A program made the translations under genes and the position numbers. From positions 1 to 64,000 of the forward strand of contig NZ_WFLI01000026.1 of NCBI RefSeq assembly GCF_009208555.1: DNA of 64,000 bases. Direction: 5' to 3'. The stretch is from Janthinobacterium violaceinigrum (lineage in GTDB: Bacteria; Pseudomonadota; Gammaproteobacteria; Burkholderiales; Burkholderiaceae_D). Below are positions 32,877 through 42,466 of this stretch, one piece after another. Position 1 is the first letter of the stretch; every line of letters begins with the position of its first letter. A model generated the notes under the pieces. The model was given only the letters and a program-made list of their open reading frames with translations, made no database searches and was not told where the DNA came from.

Positions 32877-35258
32877 ATGCTCAAGATTGCTCTGCTGGTG
32901 GCCCTGCTGGGCCTGGCTTTACTGTTCGCCGTCGCCCCCGTGCGCCGCGCCCTGATTACGCCGCACCTGCTCGCGCTGTTCAAGCGCATCCTGCCCACCA
33001 TGTCCGGCACGGAGCGCGACGCCCTCGAGGCGGGCACCACGTGGTGGGATGCCCAGCTATTTTCCGGCCGGCCCGACTGGCCCAGGCTGCTGGCCTATGG
33101 ACCGGCCGCGCTCAGCGCCGAGGAGCGCCACTTTCTCGAGCACGACGTCGAGCGGCTGTGCGAACTGGTCGACGACTGGGAAACCCAGCAGACACTCGAC
33201 TTGCCGCCCCGGGCCTGGGACTACCTGAAGGCGCAAGGCTTCCTCGGCATGATCATCCCGAAACAATACGGCGGCAAGCAATTCTCCGCCTACATGCATT
33301 CGCAAGTGGTGATGAAGCTGTCGAGCCGCTGCTCGGCGCTGGCGGTGACCGTGATGGTGCCCAATTCGCTGGGGCCGGCCGAACTGCTGCTGCACTACGG
33401 CACCGAAGAACAGAAGGATTACTACCTGCCGCGCCTGGCCGCCGGCACGGAGATCCCCTGCTTTGCGCTCACCAGCCCGTATGCGGGTTCCGACGCGGCC
33501 GCCATTCCCGACCTGGGCGTGGCGTGCATGGGCATGCATGAGGGGAGACCAACCCTGGGTTTCCGCCTCACCTGGAACAAGCGCTACATCACCCTGGCGC
33601 CCGTGGCCACCTTGCTGGGCCTGGCATTCCAGACCAGCGATCCCGACCATTTGCTGTCCGACAACGATGCACCGGGCATCACGTGCGCACTGATTCCCGC
33701 CAGCCACGACGGCGTGGTGATCGGCCGGCGCCACCATCCGCTCAATGCCGCCTTCCAGAACGGGCCCACGTCGGGCCACGACGTCTTCATTCCCATCGAC
33801 TGGGTCATCGGCGGCCAGGCGCAAGTGGGAAAAGGTTGGCGCATGCTGATGGAATGCCTGGCGGCCGGGCGCGCCATTTCGCTGCCCTCGTCCAGCGTGG
33901 GCATGGGCAAGATGGCCGTGCGCGGCACCGGCGCGTATGCGGCCGTGCGGCGCCAGTTCAACATGCCCATCGGCAAGTTCGAAGGAGTGCAGGAAGCGCT
34001 GGCCCGCATGGGCGCCAACCTGTACCTGATGGACGCGGCGCGCACCCTGGCCGCGCACGCCGTCGACCTGGGCGAAAAACCGGCCGTCATTTCCGCCATC
34101 GTCAAATACCACGTCACGGAACGGGGACGCGCGCTCGTCAATGACGGCATGGATATCCTGGGCGGCAAGGGCATCTGCATCGGCCCCGGCAATTTCCTGG
34201 CCAGCGCCTACCAGCAGATCCCCATCGCCATCACGGTGGAAGGGGCCAACATCCTCACGCGCAGCCTGATCATCTTCGGCCAGGGCGCCATCCGCGCACA
34301 CCCGTACGTGCTCAAGGAAATGGCCGCCGTCAGCGAAAGCGACGGCCGCAAGGCCCTGCGCGATTTCGATGCGGCTTTCTTTGGCCACGTGGGCTTTGTG
34401 CTGGGCAACCTGGCCAGAGGGCTGTGGTACGGACTGGGCGGCGCGCGCCTGGCGGCCGTGCCCGGCGCCGGCGCGCCCGCGATGGCTCCCTACTACCGCG
34501 CCCTGACGCGGCTGTCGACGGCCTTTGCCGTCATGACGGATATGTCGATGTTCGTGCTCGGTGGCGAACTCAAGCGACGCGAACGGCTGTCCGCCCGGCT
34601 GGGCGATGTGCTGGCGCAACTGTACCTGGCGTCGTCCGTGCTCAAGCGCTACGAGGACGATGGGCGTCCGCCAGCCGACCTGCCCTATGTGCACTGGTCG
34701 CTGCAGGATGCGCTGCTCAAGGCGCAGCAAGGCTTGACGGGCGTGCTGGACAATTTCCCCGCGCGCGTGCTGGCGGTGCTGCTGCGCACGCTGCTGTTCC
34801 CCTTCGGCCTGCCCCATCGTCCGCCCTCGGACGAACTGGGCAGCGAGGTGGCGCTGGCCCTGCAAACACCGGGCGCCGACCGCGAGCGCCTGCTGGCCGA
34901 CGGCCATGTCGCCAGCGAGGGCAGCCACGGCGGCGATCCGCTGGCCTGCGCCGAGCGGGCACTGGCCTTGCTGCCGGACGTGCTGCACATCGAAAAACGC
35001 CTGAAAGACACGCCCGAAGGGGCGGCTCTCAGGCACCTGCCGCAAAGCCTGCACGCCATGCAGCAGTGGCTGGCTTCGGCCAAGGCGACAAGCTCCGTCA
35101 GCTGCCAGGAACACAACACCTTGCTGGAATTTGCCCGCCTGGTCGATGGCCTGATCCAGGTCGATGATTTTCCCGCCGCTGCGGCGCCTCAGGCACAGGG
35201 CGGCAGCGCCGTGCAGCGCCTGGACGAGGAAGCGGCTGGCGAGAGCCGCGCGGCCTAG
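32877..35258 (+). CDS. fadE: Acyl-CoA dehydrogenase, FadE type
   Basis: 793 residues, the length of the large FadE branch (about 780-815) rather than the usual 380-residue enzymes. An N-terminal hydrophobic segment (ALLVALLGLALLFAVAP) precedes the dehydrogenase core (PKQYGGKQFSAY, ALTSPYAGSDAAA, GNFLASAYQQIPIAITVEGAN) and a long C-terminal domain (LHAMQQWLASAKATSSVS). It oxidises acyl-CoA to enoyl-CoA with FAD, passing electrons via ETF; first step of beta-oxidation. Shine-Dalgarno AGGGAG before ATG. No fad repressor is adjacent. Confidence 0.96.
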   Translation: MLKIALLVALLGLALLFAVAPVRRALITPHLLALFKRILPTMSGTERDALEAGTTWWDAQLFSGRPDWPRLLAYGPAALSAEERHFLEHDVERLCELVDDWETQQTLDLPPRAWDYLKAQGFLGMIIPKQYGGKQFSAYMHSQVVMKLSSRCSALAVTVMVPNSLGPAELLLHYGTEEQKDYYLPRLAAGTEIPCFALTSPYAGSDAAAIPDLGVACMGMHEGRPTLGFRLTWNKRYITLAPVATLLGLAFQTSDPDHLLSDNDAPGITCALIPASHDGVVIGRRHHPLNAAFQNGPTSGHDVFIPIDWVIGGQAQVGKGWRMLMECLAAGRAISLPSSSVGMGKMAVRGTGAYAAVRRQFNMPIGKFEGVQEALARMGANLYLMDAARTLAAHAVDLGEKPAVISAIVKYHVTERGRALVNDGMDILGGKGICIGPGNFLASAYQQIPIAITVEGANILTRSLIIFGQGAIRAHPYVLKEMAAVSESDGRKALRDFDAAFFGHVGFVLGNLARGLWYGLGGARLAAVPGAGAPAMAPYYRALTRLSTAFAVMTDMSMFVLGGELKRRERLSARLGDVLAQLYLASSVLKRYEDDGRPPADLPYVHWSLQDALLKAQQGLTGVLDNFPARVLAVLLRTLLFPFGLPHRPPSDELGSEVALALQTPGADRERLLADGHVASEGSHGGDPLACAERALALLPDVLHIEKRLKDTPEGAALRHLPQSLHAMQQWLASAKATSSVSCQEHNTLLEFARLVDGLIQVDDFPAAAAPQAQGGSAVQRLDEEAAGESRAA

Positions 35259-35290
35259 GCCTGGCGGGTTTGCGGCCTATACTGAATGGA

Positions 35291-35307
35291 GCGGGCACGG
35301 TGCCCGC
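35291..35307 (+). terminator. Hairpin between fadE and DUF1059 gene
   Basis: GCGGGCA-cgg-TGCCCGC, a perfect 7-bp stem with a 3-base loop, 32 bases after the fadE stop. There is no T tract; it may be a weak terminator or an mRNA 3' stabiliser. Confidence 0.4.
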
Positions 35308-35329
35308 GCCATGCAGAAAGGAGTCGATC

Positions 35330-35581
35330 ATGACGCGCAAATTCATCGATTGCCGGGAATTTCCAAGCGACACGCATTGCTCGGTGGCCATCTCGGCCGA
35401 CAGCGAGGAGGAACTGCTGGGCATAGCCGTGGAACACGCCGTCTCGGTACACCATCACCACGACACGCCGGAACTGCGCCAGCAACTGCGTCAATTGTTC
35501 AAGGACGGCATGCCGCCCGAACACGTGCCCATGACGGGACAGGCCGGCAGCAGCGCCAGCGGCGCCGCGCACACGCATTAG
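35330..35581 (+). CDS. DUF1059 domain protein
   Basis: 83 residues. Starts TRKFIDCREFPSDTHCSVAI with the conserved Cys pair of DUF1059, then LLGIAVEHAVSVHHHHDTPELRQQL. A His-rich loop (HHHH) and a terminal HTH suggest metal handling, but this is a guess. Function unknown. ATG at 35330 follows AAAGGAG. Convergent with the MFS efflux gene downstream. Confidence 0.87.
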   Translation: MTRKFIDCREFPSDTHCSVAISADSEEELLGIAVEHAVSVHHHHDTPELRQQLRQLFKDGMPPEHVPMTGQAGSSASGAAHTH

Positions 35582-35609
35582 TACGCGCCGCCCGCGCGCA
35601 ATGGCCCGC

Positions 35610-36839
35610 TCAGGACGCCAGCTTGCGGGCAGGCGCCCTGATGTCCAGGCCCAGCACGAGCGGCACCAGGGCGGCGTACATGACGAGCACCGACAGCCAG
35701 ACGGCGCCGGGCCAGTGCGCTCTCACGCCAAAATAAATGCTGGAAAACACCAGCGGGCACAGCACGGATGCGAGGCTCACGGACGAAGCCAGCACGCCCT
35801 GGAACTGGCCTTGCCGGTCGTCCGCAACCTGGCGCGTGGCCAGCGACTGCAGGGCCGGTGCGCCGATGCCGCCCAAGGCGAACACGGGCATGATGGCGAA
35901 GATCATCCAGCTGCGCGTGGCAAAGGCCATGACGAGCAGCGCCACGCCCGCGCATACCACACCGCCCAGGATGGTGGCGCGCTCGCCCAGCAGTTTGACG
36001 GCCGGGCCGGGCAAGAAGGCCTGGGCCAGCGCCTGGCATACGCCAAAGGCGCCCAGCGACAGGCCGATCCACAAGCCATTCCACCCGAACGCGTCGCGCC
36101 CCCACAGCGCCCAGCACACGCCATACACTTCGCCTGCCGCGCTGAAGGTAAAGAAGATGAAGGCAATGGGCAGCAAGCGCTTTTGCGACCAGACCCAGCG
36201 CAGCGGCCGCAAGGGATTCAATGCCGCCAGGTCGATTTTCCCCTGTGTGGGCGGGCGGGATTCGGGCAGCATCAGCAACGCCAGCAGCAGGTTGCCGGCA
36301 TTCAAGACTGCCGCCGCCATGAACGGCAGGCGCAGCCCGTAGTCGCCCAGCGCGCCGCCCAGCACGGGCCCGATGATGAAGCCTGCGCCGAACATGGCGT
36401 TGAGCAAGCCGAAGCGGCGCGCCCGCGTCGCCTCGGGAGAAATATCGGTGATGTAGGCCGTGGCCACGGAGACGTTGGCGCTCGTCACCCCCGCGATGGC
36501 GCGTCCCAGCAGCAGCATCCACAGGCTGGGCGCAAAGGCCAGGAACAGGTAATTGACGGCGGCGCCCGCCAGCGAGACCAGCAGCACGGGACGCCGGCCC
36601 AGGCGGTCGCTGAGCGCACCCAGCACGGGCGCAAACATGAACTGCATCAATGCGTACAAGGCCGTCAGGATGCCGATGTACGGCGCCACGCTGGCCGCAT
36701 GCGTGACCTCCTGCAGCAGCGCGGGCAAGATGGGGAAGATCAGGCCGATGCCCACGGCATCGAGGACGACAGTGGCAAAGATGACAGGCAGCGCGCGCTG
36801 CATGACGGGCGACGGGCTGGCGGAAACGGATACTTTCAT
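35610..36839 (-). CDS. MFS efflux transporter, Tet(A)-like (TCR/Tet family)
   Basis: 409 residues, twelve transmembrane helices. MFS motif A is GALSDRLGRRPVLL between TM2 and TM3 (about 66-79), and motif C-like GFIIGPVLGGALGDYG lies in TM5. TM1 VVLDAVGIGLIFPILPALL matches Tet(A)/Tet(C) pumps. It exports a drug-like substrate with proton antiport; tetracycline is possible but not demonstrable. Divergent from a TetR regulator, with two matching operators in the 105-bp gap. Confidence 0.88.
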   Translation of the reverse strand: MKVSVSASPSPVMQRALPVIFATVVLDAVGIGLIFPILPALLQEVTHAASVAPYIGILTALYALMQFMFAPVLGALSDRLGRRPVLLVSLAGAAVNYLFLAFAPSLWMLLLGRAIAGVTSANVSVATAYITDISPEATRARRFGLLNAMFGAGFIIGPVLGGALGDYGLRLPFMAAAVLNAGNLLLALLMLPESRPPTQGKIDLAALNPLRPLRWVWSQKRLLPIAFIFFTFSAAGEVYGVCWALWGRDAFGWNGLWIGLSLGAFGVCQALAQAFLPGPAVKLLGERATILGGVVCAGVALLVMAFATRSWMIFAIMPVFALGGIGAPALQSLATRQVADDRQGQFQGVLASSVSLASVLCPLVFSSIYFGVRAHWPGAVWLSVLVMYAALVPLVLGLDIRAPARKLAS

Positions 36840-36854
36840 ATACTCAATCTAAAT

Positions 36855-36869
36855 ATGCACTCAGTACAT
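36855..36869. promoter_or_regulatory. TetR operator candidate 1
   Basis: ATGCACT-c-AGTACAT, a near-perfect 15-bp palindrome just before the efflux gene start. It shares the (A/G)TRCACT-n-AGTRYAT pattern with operator 2. Confidence 0.6.
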
Positions 36870-36917
36870 AAATAATACGCCCGGCATTCCTGCGCCGCCA
36901 AGCTTTATATATACCCA

Positions 36918-36932
36918 GTACACTTAGTGTAT
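36918..36932. promoter_or_regulatory. TetR operator candidate 2
   Basis: GTACACT-t-AGTGTAT, 12 bases before the regulator ATG, where bound repressor would block its own gene. Matches operator 1 in layout. Confidence 0.62.
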
Positions 36933-36944
36933 GATCGTGGCAAC

Positions 36945-37583
36945 ATGACGATTCCTGCCGACCTCCGCTCCCGCAAACGCCTTGCTACCCGGCAAGCCAT
37001 CTCGAATGCCGCCACGCGCCTGTTCTTCGTGCGCGGCTTCGAGCAGGTGACGGTGGACGAGATCGCGGCGGCCGCCAGCGTGGGGCGCATGACGGTGTTC
37101 AACCACTTCCCCCGCAAGGAAGACATGTTCTTCGACCGCGAGGAAGAGGGGCGCGAACTGCTGCGCGCGGCGCTGCGCCAGCGCGATCCCGCCATCGCGC
37201 CCATCGAAACCCTGCGCCTGCTGGCGCACCGGCTGGTGGCCGAGGACAGCCCCTACGTCAGCTTTTCCGCTGCAGGCCAGGGCTTCATTGCCACCATCGA
37301 GGCCAGCGCTACCTTGAAAGCGCGGGCGCGGGCCATCCGCGACGAGCTGGCGCACGTGGTGGCGCAAGCGCTGACCGACGCCACGGGGCGCGATGCAAAC
37401 GATCCCCTCGCCCACCTGGCGGCCAGCCTGCTGCTGGCCACCTGGAGCACCGCCCTCGTCGAAGCGCACCGTGCCTTCGCGCAACATGGCGACGCGCGGC
37501 TGGCCAAGGCCGGCTTCCTGTCCCTGGTAGACCGCGGGCACACGGGCCTGGACGCTGCCATGGCGGGCACGCCCTACGCCTGA
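36945..37583 (+). CDS. TetR family transcriptional regulator
   Basis: 212 residues. N-terminal TetR helix-turn-helix: LATRQAISNAATRLFFVRGFEQVTVDEI then AAAASVGRMTVFNHFPRKEDMF, followed by a variable ligand domain. Divergent from the Tet-like efflux pump and preceded by its likely operator, so it probably represses both the pump and itself until an inducer binds. ATG at 36945 preferred; an upstream Met at 36927 would lie inside operator 2. Confidence 0.93.
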   Translation: MTIPADLRSRKRLATRQAISNAATRLFFVRGFEQVTVDEIAAAASVGRMTVFNHFPRKEDMFFDREEEGRELLRAALRQRDPAIAPIETLRLLAHRLVAEDSPYVSFSAAGQGFIATIEASATLKARARAIRDELAHVVAQALTDATGRDANDPLAHLAASLLLATWSTALVEAHRAFAQHGDARLAKAGFLSLVDRGHTGLDAAMAGTPYA

Positions 37584-37804
37584 AACGGCAGCCCCGTCGT
37601 TCAGGCGGCCCATCGTCTGTCGCAGCGCAAGCCCTCGTACTTCCTTGTTTCATTTGCCAGCACCTGGGCTTGCGTACCGTCTGGTGCCTTCCTATCATGA
37701 AACCACGCGCTGGCAAACGATGCATGCAGGCCGGCACGCGGGAACCGTCCTCCTGTTTCCCGTCACCATACCCATAACCGCATGCAGCTGCTGGGAGGTA
37801 CACG

Positions 37805-39193
37805 ATGAATACCTTGACGAACGGCCAGCTCAATGAGTTGCAAGCCTCATTGAGAGGGCAACTGTTACAAACGAACGACGCCGGCTACGACAGCGCGCGC
37901 GCCGTCTGGAATGCGATGATCGACCGGCATCCTGCCCTCATCGCGCGCTGCGCGGGCACGGCCGACGTGCGCGCGACGCTGGCGTATGCGCGCGACCGCG
38001 GCCTGCCCCTGGCCGTGCGCGGCGGCGGCCACAATATCGCCGGCAGCGCCCTGTGCGACGATGGACTGGTGATCGACCTGTCGGGCATGCGCTCGGTGCA
38101 TATCGATCCGCAACAACGCCGCGCCCATGTCGAAGGCGGAGCCATCTTGCACGACTTCGATCACGAAGCGCAGGCATTCGGCCTGGCCACGCCGCTGGGC
38201 ATCAATTCCACCACCGGCGTGGCAGGGCTGACCCTGGGCGGCGGTTTTGGCTGGCTCAGCCGTACGCTGGGCCTGGCGGCCGACAACCTGCTGGCGGCCG
38301 ACGTCGTCACGGCCGACGGCCAATTCCTGCACGCAAGCGCGACGGAACATCCCGACCTGTTCTGGGCCTTGCGTGGCGGCGGCGGCAACTTCGGCGTGGT
38401 CACGCGCTTCGAATTCCAGCTGCATCCCGTGGGGCCGCAAGTGACGGCCGGCCTCATCGTGTTCCCCTACGCACAAGCCAAGGCGGTGCTGACGAAATAC
38501 CGCGACTTCGTCGATGGCATGCCCGATGAATTGACCGTCTGGGCCGTCTTGCGCAAGGCGCCGCCGCTGCCCTTCCTGCCGCCGGAAGTGCACGGCCAGG
38601 ACGTGCTGGTCCTGCCCGTCTTTTCGCCCGTGCAATCTGCCGCCATGCAGGAAGCGATCGAGCGCATCGGCAGCTTCGGCCAGCCGCTGGGCATGCACGT
38701 GGGCAGCATGCCGTACACGGCCTGGCAACAGGCCTTCGATGCCCTGCTCACGCCGGGCGCGCGCAATTACTGGAAATCGCACAACTTCACGCAGCTCAGC
38801 GACGCGGCCATCGATACCGTCATCCGCCATGCGGGCAAGCTGCCGACGCCGCAATGCGAAATCTTCCTCGGCCTGCTGGGCGCGCAGGCGAGCCGGCCGG
38901 CGCCGCAGGATACGGCTTATCCGCACCGCGACGCCCTGTACGTGATGAACGTGCACACGCGCTGGGACGAGCCGGCCGATGATGCACGCTGCATCGCCTG
39001 GGCACGCGACTTCTTCAACGACGCGGCGCCGTATGCGACGGGCAGCGTGTACGTCAATTTCCTGACCGACGATGAAGGCGGGCGCACGGTCGACGCGTAT
39101 GGCGTGAACTATCCGCGCCTGGCGCGCATCAAGCAGCAATACGATCCCGCCAACCTGTTCCGCGCCAACCAGAACATCTGTCCGGCCGCCTAG
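37805..39193 (+). CDS. FAD-linked oxidase, BBE-like
   Basis: 462 residues. FAD-binding PCMH domain with LAVRGGGHNIAGSALCDD (His residue for covalent FAD linkage, about 68) and GVAGLTLGGGFGWLSRTLGL. The C-terminal BBE motif is present as the terminal YPRLARIKQQYDPANLFRANQNI. In many BBE enzymes a cysteine lies just before the VGxxGxxLGGG motif for a second covalent link; here that stretch reads GINSTTGVAG, so only the His link is expected. Substrate unknown (alcohol, sugar or antibiotic oxidation are seen in the family). Confidence 0.88.
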   Translation: MNTLTNGQLNELQASLRGQLLQTNDAGYDSARAVWNAMIDRHPALIARCAGTADVRATLAYARDRGLPLAVRGGGHNIAGSALCDDGLVIDLSGMRSVHIDPQQRRAHVEGGAILHDFDHEAQAFGLATPLGINSTTGVAGLTLGGGFGWLSRTLGLAADNLLAADVVTADGQFLHASATEHPDLFWALRGGGGNFGVVTRFEFQLHPVGPQVTAGLIVFPYAQAKAVLTKYRDFVDGMPDELTVWAVLRKAPPLPFLPPEVHGQDVLVLPVFSPVQSAAMQEAIERIGSFGQPLGMHVGSMPYTAWQQAFDALLTPGARNYWKSHNFTQLSDAAIDTVIRHAGKLPTPQCEIFLGLLGAQASRPAPQDTAYPHRDALYVMNVHTRWDEPADDARCIAWARDFFNDAAPYATGSVYVNFLTDDEGGRTVDAYGVNYPRLARIKQQYDPANLFRANQNICPAA

Positions 39194-39285
39194 GCTGCCA
39201 CGGCGCAGCGCCTTGCAATCCCTTGATCCAGGGCAATGCAATGCGCGCGCCGCCCGCCTACAATCGCCGGCTTTGCCCATCCCCC

Positions 39286-40647
39286 ATGCGCCACGCTCCC
39301 GAATTACTCCTGCCTGCCGGCTCGCTGGCCAAGATGCATGCCGCCTTCGACTATGGCGCCGACGCCGTCTACGCGGGCCAGCCCCGCTACAGTTTGCGCG
39401 TGCGCAATAACGATTTTTCGACCTTGCAAGCCTTGCAGGAGGGCATAGACGGTGCGCATGCGCGCGGCAAGCAATTCTTTGTTGCCAGCAATATCTTCGC
39501 CCACAACGCCAAGCTGAAAACGTATTTGCGCGACATGGAGCCGGTGATCGCCATGCGCCCGGACGCCCTGATCATGGCCGATCCGGGCCTGATCATGATG
39601 GTGCGCGACAAGTGGCCGGAGATCCCCGTGCACCTGTCCGTGCAGGCAAATGCCGTCAACTGGGCCGACGTGAAATTCTGGCACCGCATGGGCCTGACGC
39701 GCGTGATTTTGTCGCGCGAGCTGTCGCTCGACGAAATCGAGGAAATCCGCCAGCGCTGCCCGGAGATGGAACTGGAAGTGTTCGTCCACGGCGCCCTGTG
39801 CATCGCCTATTCGGGCCGCTGCCTGCTGTCCGGCTATTTCAACCACCGCGACCCGAACCAGGGCACGTGCACGAATTCCTGCCGCTGGGATTACAAGGTG
39901 AAAAACGCGGCGGAAGACGCCAGCGGCGACCTGGGCGGCATGCAGGTGGTGCCGCTGGCATTTCACCAGGCGCTGGCCGAGGCCGACAACAACGCGTTTT
40001 CCGCCCTGCACCAGCAGCCGCGCCACCCGCTGGCCGACCAGCCGTATCTGATTGAAGAAGCGCAGCGCCCGGGCCAGCTGATGCCGATACTCGAAGACGA
40101 GCACGGCACCTACATCATGAACTCGAAGGACTTGCGCGCCGTCGAGCACATCGAGCGCCTGGTCAAGATCGGCGTCGATTCGCTGAAGGTCGAGGGCCGC
40201 ACCAAGTCGCTGTACTACGCGGCGCGCACGGCGCAAGTCTACCGCCAGGCCATCGATGACGCCGTCGCGGGCAGGCCCTTCGATATCAGCCTGCTGGGCC
40301 AGCTGCAAGGCCTGGCCAACCGCGGCTACACGGACGGTTTCTATCAGCGCCACCACACGCAGGCGCACCAGAACTACATGCGCGGCGCCTCCGAGGCGGA
40401 CCGCAGCCAGTACGTGGGCGACGTGCTGGGCGTGACGGACGGCTGGGCCAGGGTGGAAGTGAAAAACCGCTTTGCCGTGGGCGACCGCATCGAAGCCGTG
40501 CATCCGGGCGGCAACCGCGACATCACCATCGCGCGCATGCTGGCCGACGACGGCAGCGAGATCCAGGTGGCGCCCGGCAGCGGCCACTTCGTGCGCATCG
40601 AACTCGACGGGGCGCTGGACAAGGCCTTGCTGGCCCGCTATTTGTAA
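39286..40647 (+). CDS. Peptidase U32 family protein (YegQ/TrhP-like)
   Basis: 453 residues. Starts PELLLPAGSLAKMHAAFDYGADAVYAG, as in all U32 proteins, and carries the four-cysteine signature ALCIAYSGRCLLSGYF and GTCTNSCRW. The C-terminal beta-barrel domain follows (YVGDVLGVTDGWARVEV, FAVGDRIEAVHPGG). YegQ/TrhP proteins work in prephenate-dependent 5-hydroxylation of wobble uridine in tRNA, so a tRNA-modification role is more likely than peptidase. Start at 39286 fits the family; a TACAAT -10 (39258-39263) would give a short leader. Confidence 0.92.
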   Translation: MRHAPELLLPAGSLAKMHAAFDYGADAVYAGQPRYSLRVRNNDFSTLQALQEGIDGAHARGKQFFVASNIFAHNAKLKTYLRDMEPVIAMRPDALIMADPGLIMMVRDKWPEIPVHLSVQANAVNWADVKFWHRMGLTRVILSRELSLDEIEEIRQRCPEMELEVFVHGALCIAYSGRCLLSGYFNHRDPNQGTCTNSCRWDYKVKNAAEDASGDLGGMQVVPLAFHQALAEADNNAFSALHQQPRHPLADQPYLIEEAQRPGQLMPILEDEHGTYIMNSKDLRAVEHIERLVKIGVDSLKVEGRTKSLYYAARTAQVYRQAIDDAVAGRPFDISLLGQLQGLANRGYTDGFYQRHHTQAHQNYMRGASEADRSQYVGDVLGVTDGWARVEVKNRFAVGDRIEAVHPGGNRDITIARMLADDGSEIQVAPGSGHFVRIELDGALDKALLARYL

Positions 40648-40831
40648 CCGCCAGTCTGGGGTGCACAGTGGTGAACCAGTATGTAAGTGTTTGATTTGAC
40701 AAGAAAAAATTTGCACCCTGGCGCTCAAACAATTTGTTTAAGCCTCAACATTGCTATACGATACGGCCACCCTGCGCCCGGGGGCCGTATCGGCATCCCG
40801 TGCGTTCCTGACACGTTCACCGGAACCCCCG

Positions 40832-42079
40832 ATGCCACCTGCCACTCCTGCCCTCATCACCAATGACGCCGTCGTCCTCGGCCTGCTCGCCATGACCCTG
40901 GGAGCCGTTTTCTGGACCGCTTCCCGCCCGGACGGCTTCTGGAAAAAGTTCTATACGTATATCCCGTCGCTGCTGATGTGCTATCTGATCCCGGCGCTGC
41001 TCAACACGTTTGGCATCATCGACGGCAGCACGTCGGGCCTGTACGCCGTGGCGCGCGACTATCTGCTGCCCAGCGCGCTGGTCCTGCTGTGCGTGGCCAT
41101 CGATTTCGGCGGCATCATCCGCCTCGGCCCCAAGGCCATCATCATGTTTCTCACCGGGACGCTGGGCGTGATGCTGGGCGCCCTCGTCTCGTTCGAAGCC
41201 TTGCGTTTGATCCACCCGGAAACGGTGGCGGGCGACACATGGCGCGGCATGACGACTGTCGCCGGCTCGTGGATAGGCGGCGGCGCCAACCAGGCGGCCA
41301 TGAAGGAAGTGTTTGACGTGGACGCCACCCTGTTTGGCCAGTTCGTCGCCGTCGATGTGCTGGTGGCCAACATCTGGACGGCCGTGCTGCTGTTCCTGGC
41401 CGGCCGCGCAGGCGCGTTCGACCGCTGGACGGGCGCGGACTTGTCCGCCATCAATGCGCTCAAGGACAGCATCGAAAGCTACCGCGCCCAGCACGCGCGT
41501 GTTGCCAGCCTGACGGACATCATGATCATCCTCGGCGTGGGCCTGGGCGTGACGGGCCTGTCGCATTTCCTGGCCGGCCCCATCATCAGCTGGATCACCA
41601 CCTTGCCGGCCGTCTGGCGCTTGCAGGATTACAGCCTGACGTCGGCCTTCTTCTGGATCGTCGTGCTCGCCACCACGTTCGGCCTGCTGCTCAGTTTTAC
41701 CCGGGCGCGCAGCCTGGAAGGCGCGGGGGCATCGACCATCGGTTCGGCCATGCTGTACGTGCTGGTGGCCACCATCGGCATGCACATGGACTTGAAAGCC
41801 CTGCTCGACAAGCCCTTTTTATTCCTGCTGGGCCTGATCTGGATCGCCGTCCATGGCGGCCTGATGCTGCTCGTCGCCAAGCTGATCCGCGCGCCCCTGT
41901 TCTTCATGGCCGTGGGATCGCAGGCGAACATCGGCGGCGCCGCCTCGGCGCCCGTCATCGCCAGCGCCTTCCACCCGGCCCTGGCGCCCGTGGGCGTGCT
42001 GCTGGCCGTGCTCGGCTATGCGCTGGGCACCTATGGCGCCTACATCACGGGATTGATATTGCGCAGCATGGCGGGATGA
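40832..42079 (+). CDS. DUF819 family membrane protein
   Basis: 415 residues with about eleven hydrophobic helices. DUF819 hallmarks: YIPSLLMCYLIPALLNTFGII, VAGSWIGGGANQAAMKEVF (Gly-rich loop at about 145-163), and SQANIGGAASAPVIASAF near 365. The family (YjcL-like) resembles secondary transporters of the gltS/permease type; the substrate is not known. Start chosen at the Met before the first helix. Confidence 0.88.
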   Translation: MPPATPALITNDAVVLGLLAMTLGAVFWTASRPDGFWKKFYTYIPSLLMCYLIPALLNTFGIIDGSTSGLYAVARDYLLPSALVLLCVAIDFGGIIRLGPKAIIMFLTGTLGVMLGALVSFEALRLIHPETVAGDTWRGMTTVAGSWIGGGANQAAMKEVFDVDATLFGQFVAVDVLVANIWTAVLLFLAGRAGAFDRWTGADLSAINALKDSIESYRAQHARVASLTDIMIILGVGLGVTGLSHFLAGPIISWITTLPAVWRLQDYSLTSAFFWIVVLATTFGLLLSFTRARSLEGAGASTIGSAMLYVLVATIGMHMDLKALLDKPFLFLLGLIWIAVHGGLMLLVAKLIRAPLFFMAVGSQANIGGAASAPVIASAFHPALAPVGVLLAVLGYALGTYGAYITGLILRSMAG

Positions 42080-42118
42080 TCAGGGTACTGGCGTGCGCCA
42101 GGCAAACTGCATGACACA

Positions 42119-42150
42119 CGACAACGCCAGCCTTCGGGCTGGCGTTGTCG
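42119..42150 (+). terminator. Rho-independent terminator of the DUF819 gene
   Basis: 14-bp perfect stem CGACAACGCCAGCC-ttcg-GGCTGGCGTTGTCG, then TTTCT. Strong hairpin, short T tract. Confidence 0.75.
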
Positions 42151-42466
42151 TTTCTGCGCGGAACATGGCGGCGACCGCTGTGTGCAAGCGCGCGCAGCGC
42201 GCCGGGGAAAGCTGGTGACCAGCGGTATCGCATCATGGCGATGCCACCGCGCCACGGCGTGGACCAGCCTTGCCGTGACGCGGTAACGACAGTGCCACTT
42301 GGTTGTTTTTCCTGGCAGACCAGTTGCCTTTCCAGCGACGGCAAAGCTTCGCCAGAAAATCCCCAAAATGTAGCAGAAACCCCTCAAAACCAAATTTCCG
42401 CACTATTTTCGTGCAAAATCTGCGATGATAGTTGCCCAAATAACCGATCACCTCCATGGAATTCTG
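42151..42466 (+). other. gdhA upstream region, no gene seen
   Basis: The 316 bases between the terminator and gdhA hold no convincing coding frame. The last 120 bases are AT-richer (AAAATCCCCAAAATGTAG through ATCTGCGATGATAG), which is where the promoter of gdhA should lie, but no clean -35/-10 pair stands out. A GCGCGCGCAGCGCGC run lies near 42189. Confidence 0.5.

Noticed and set aside
40648..40831. GGGTGCA/TGCACCC inverted repeat before the DUF819 gene
   Set aside because: Seven-base arms separated by more than 40 bases are weak in a GC-rich genome; not enough to call a site.
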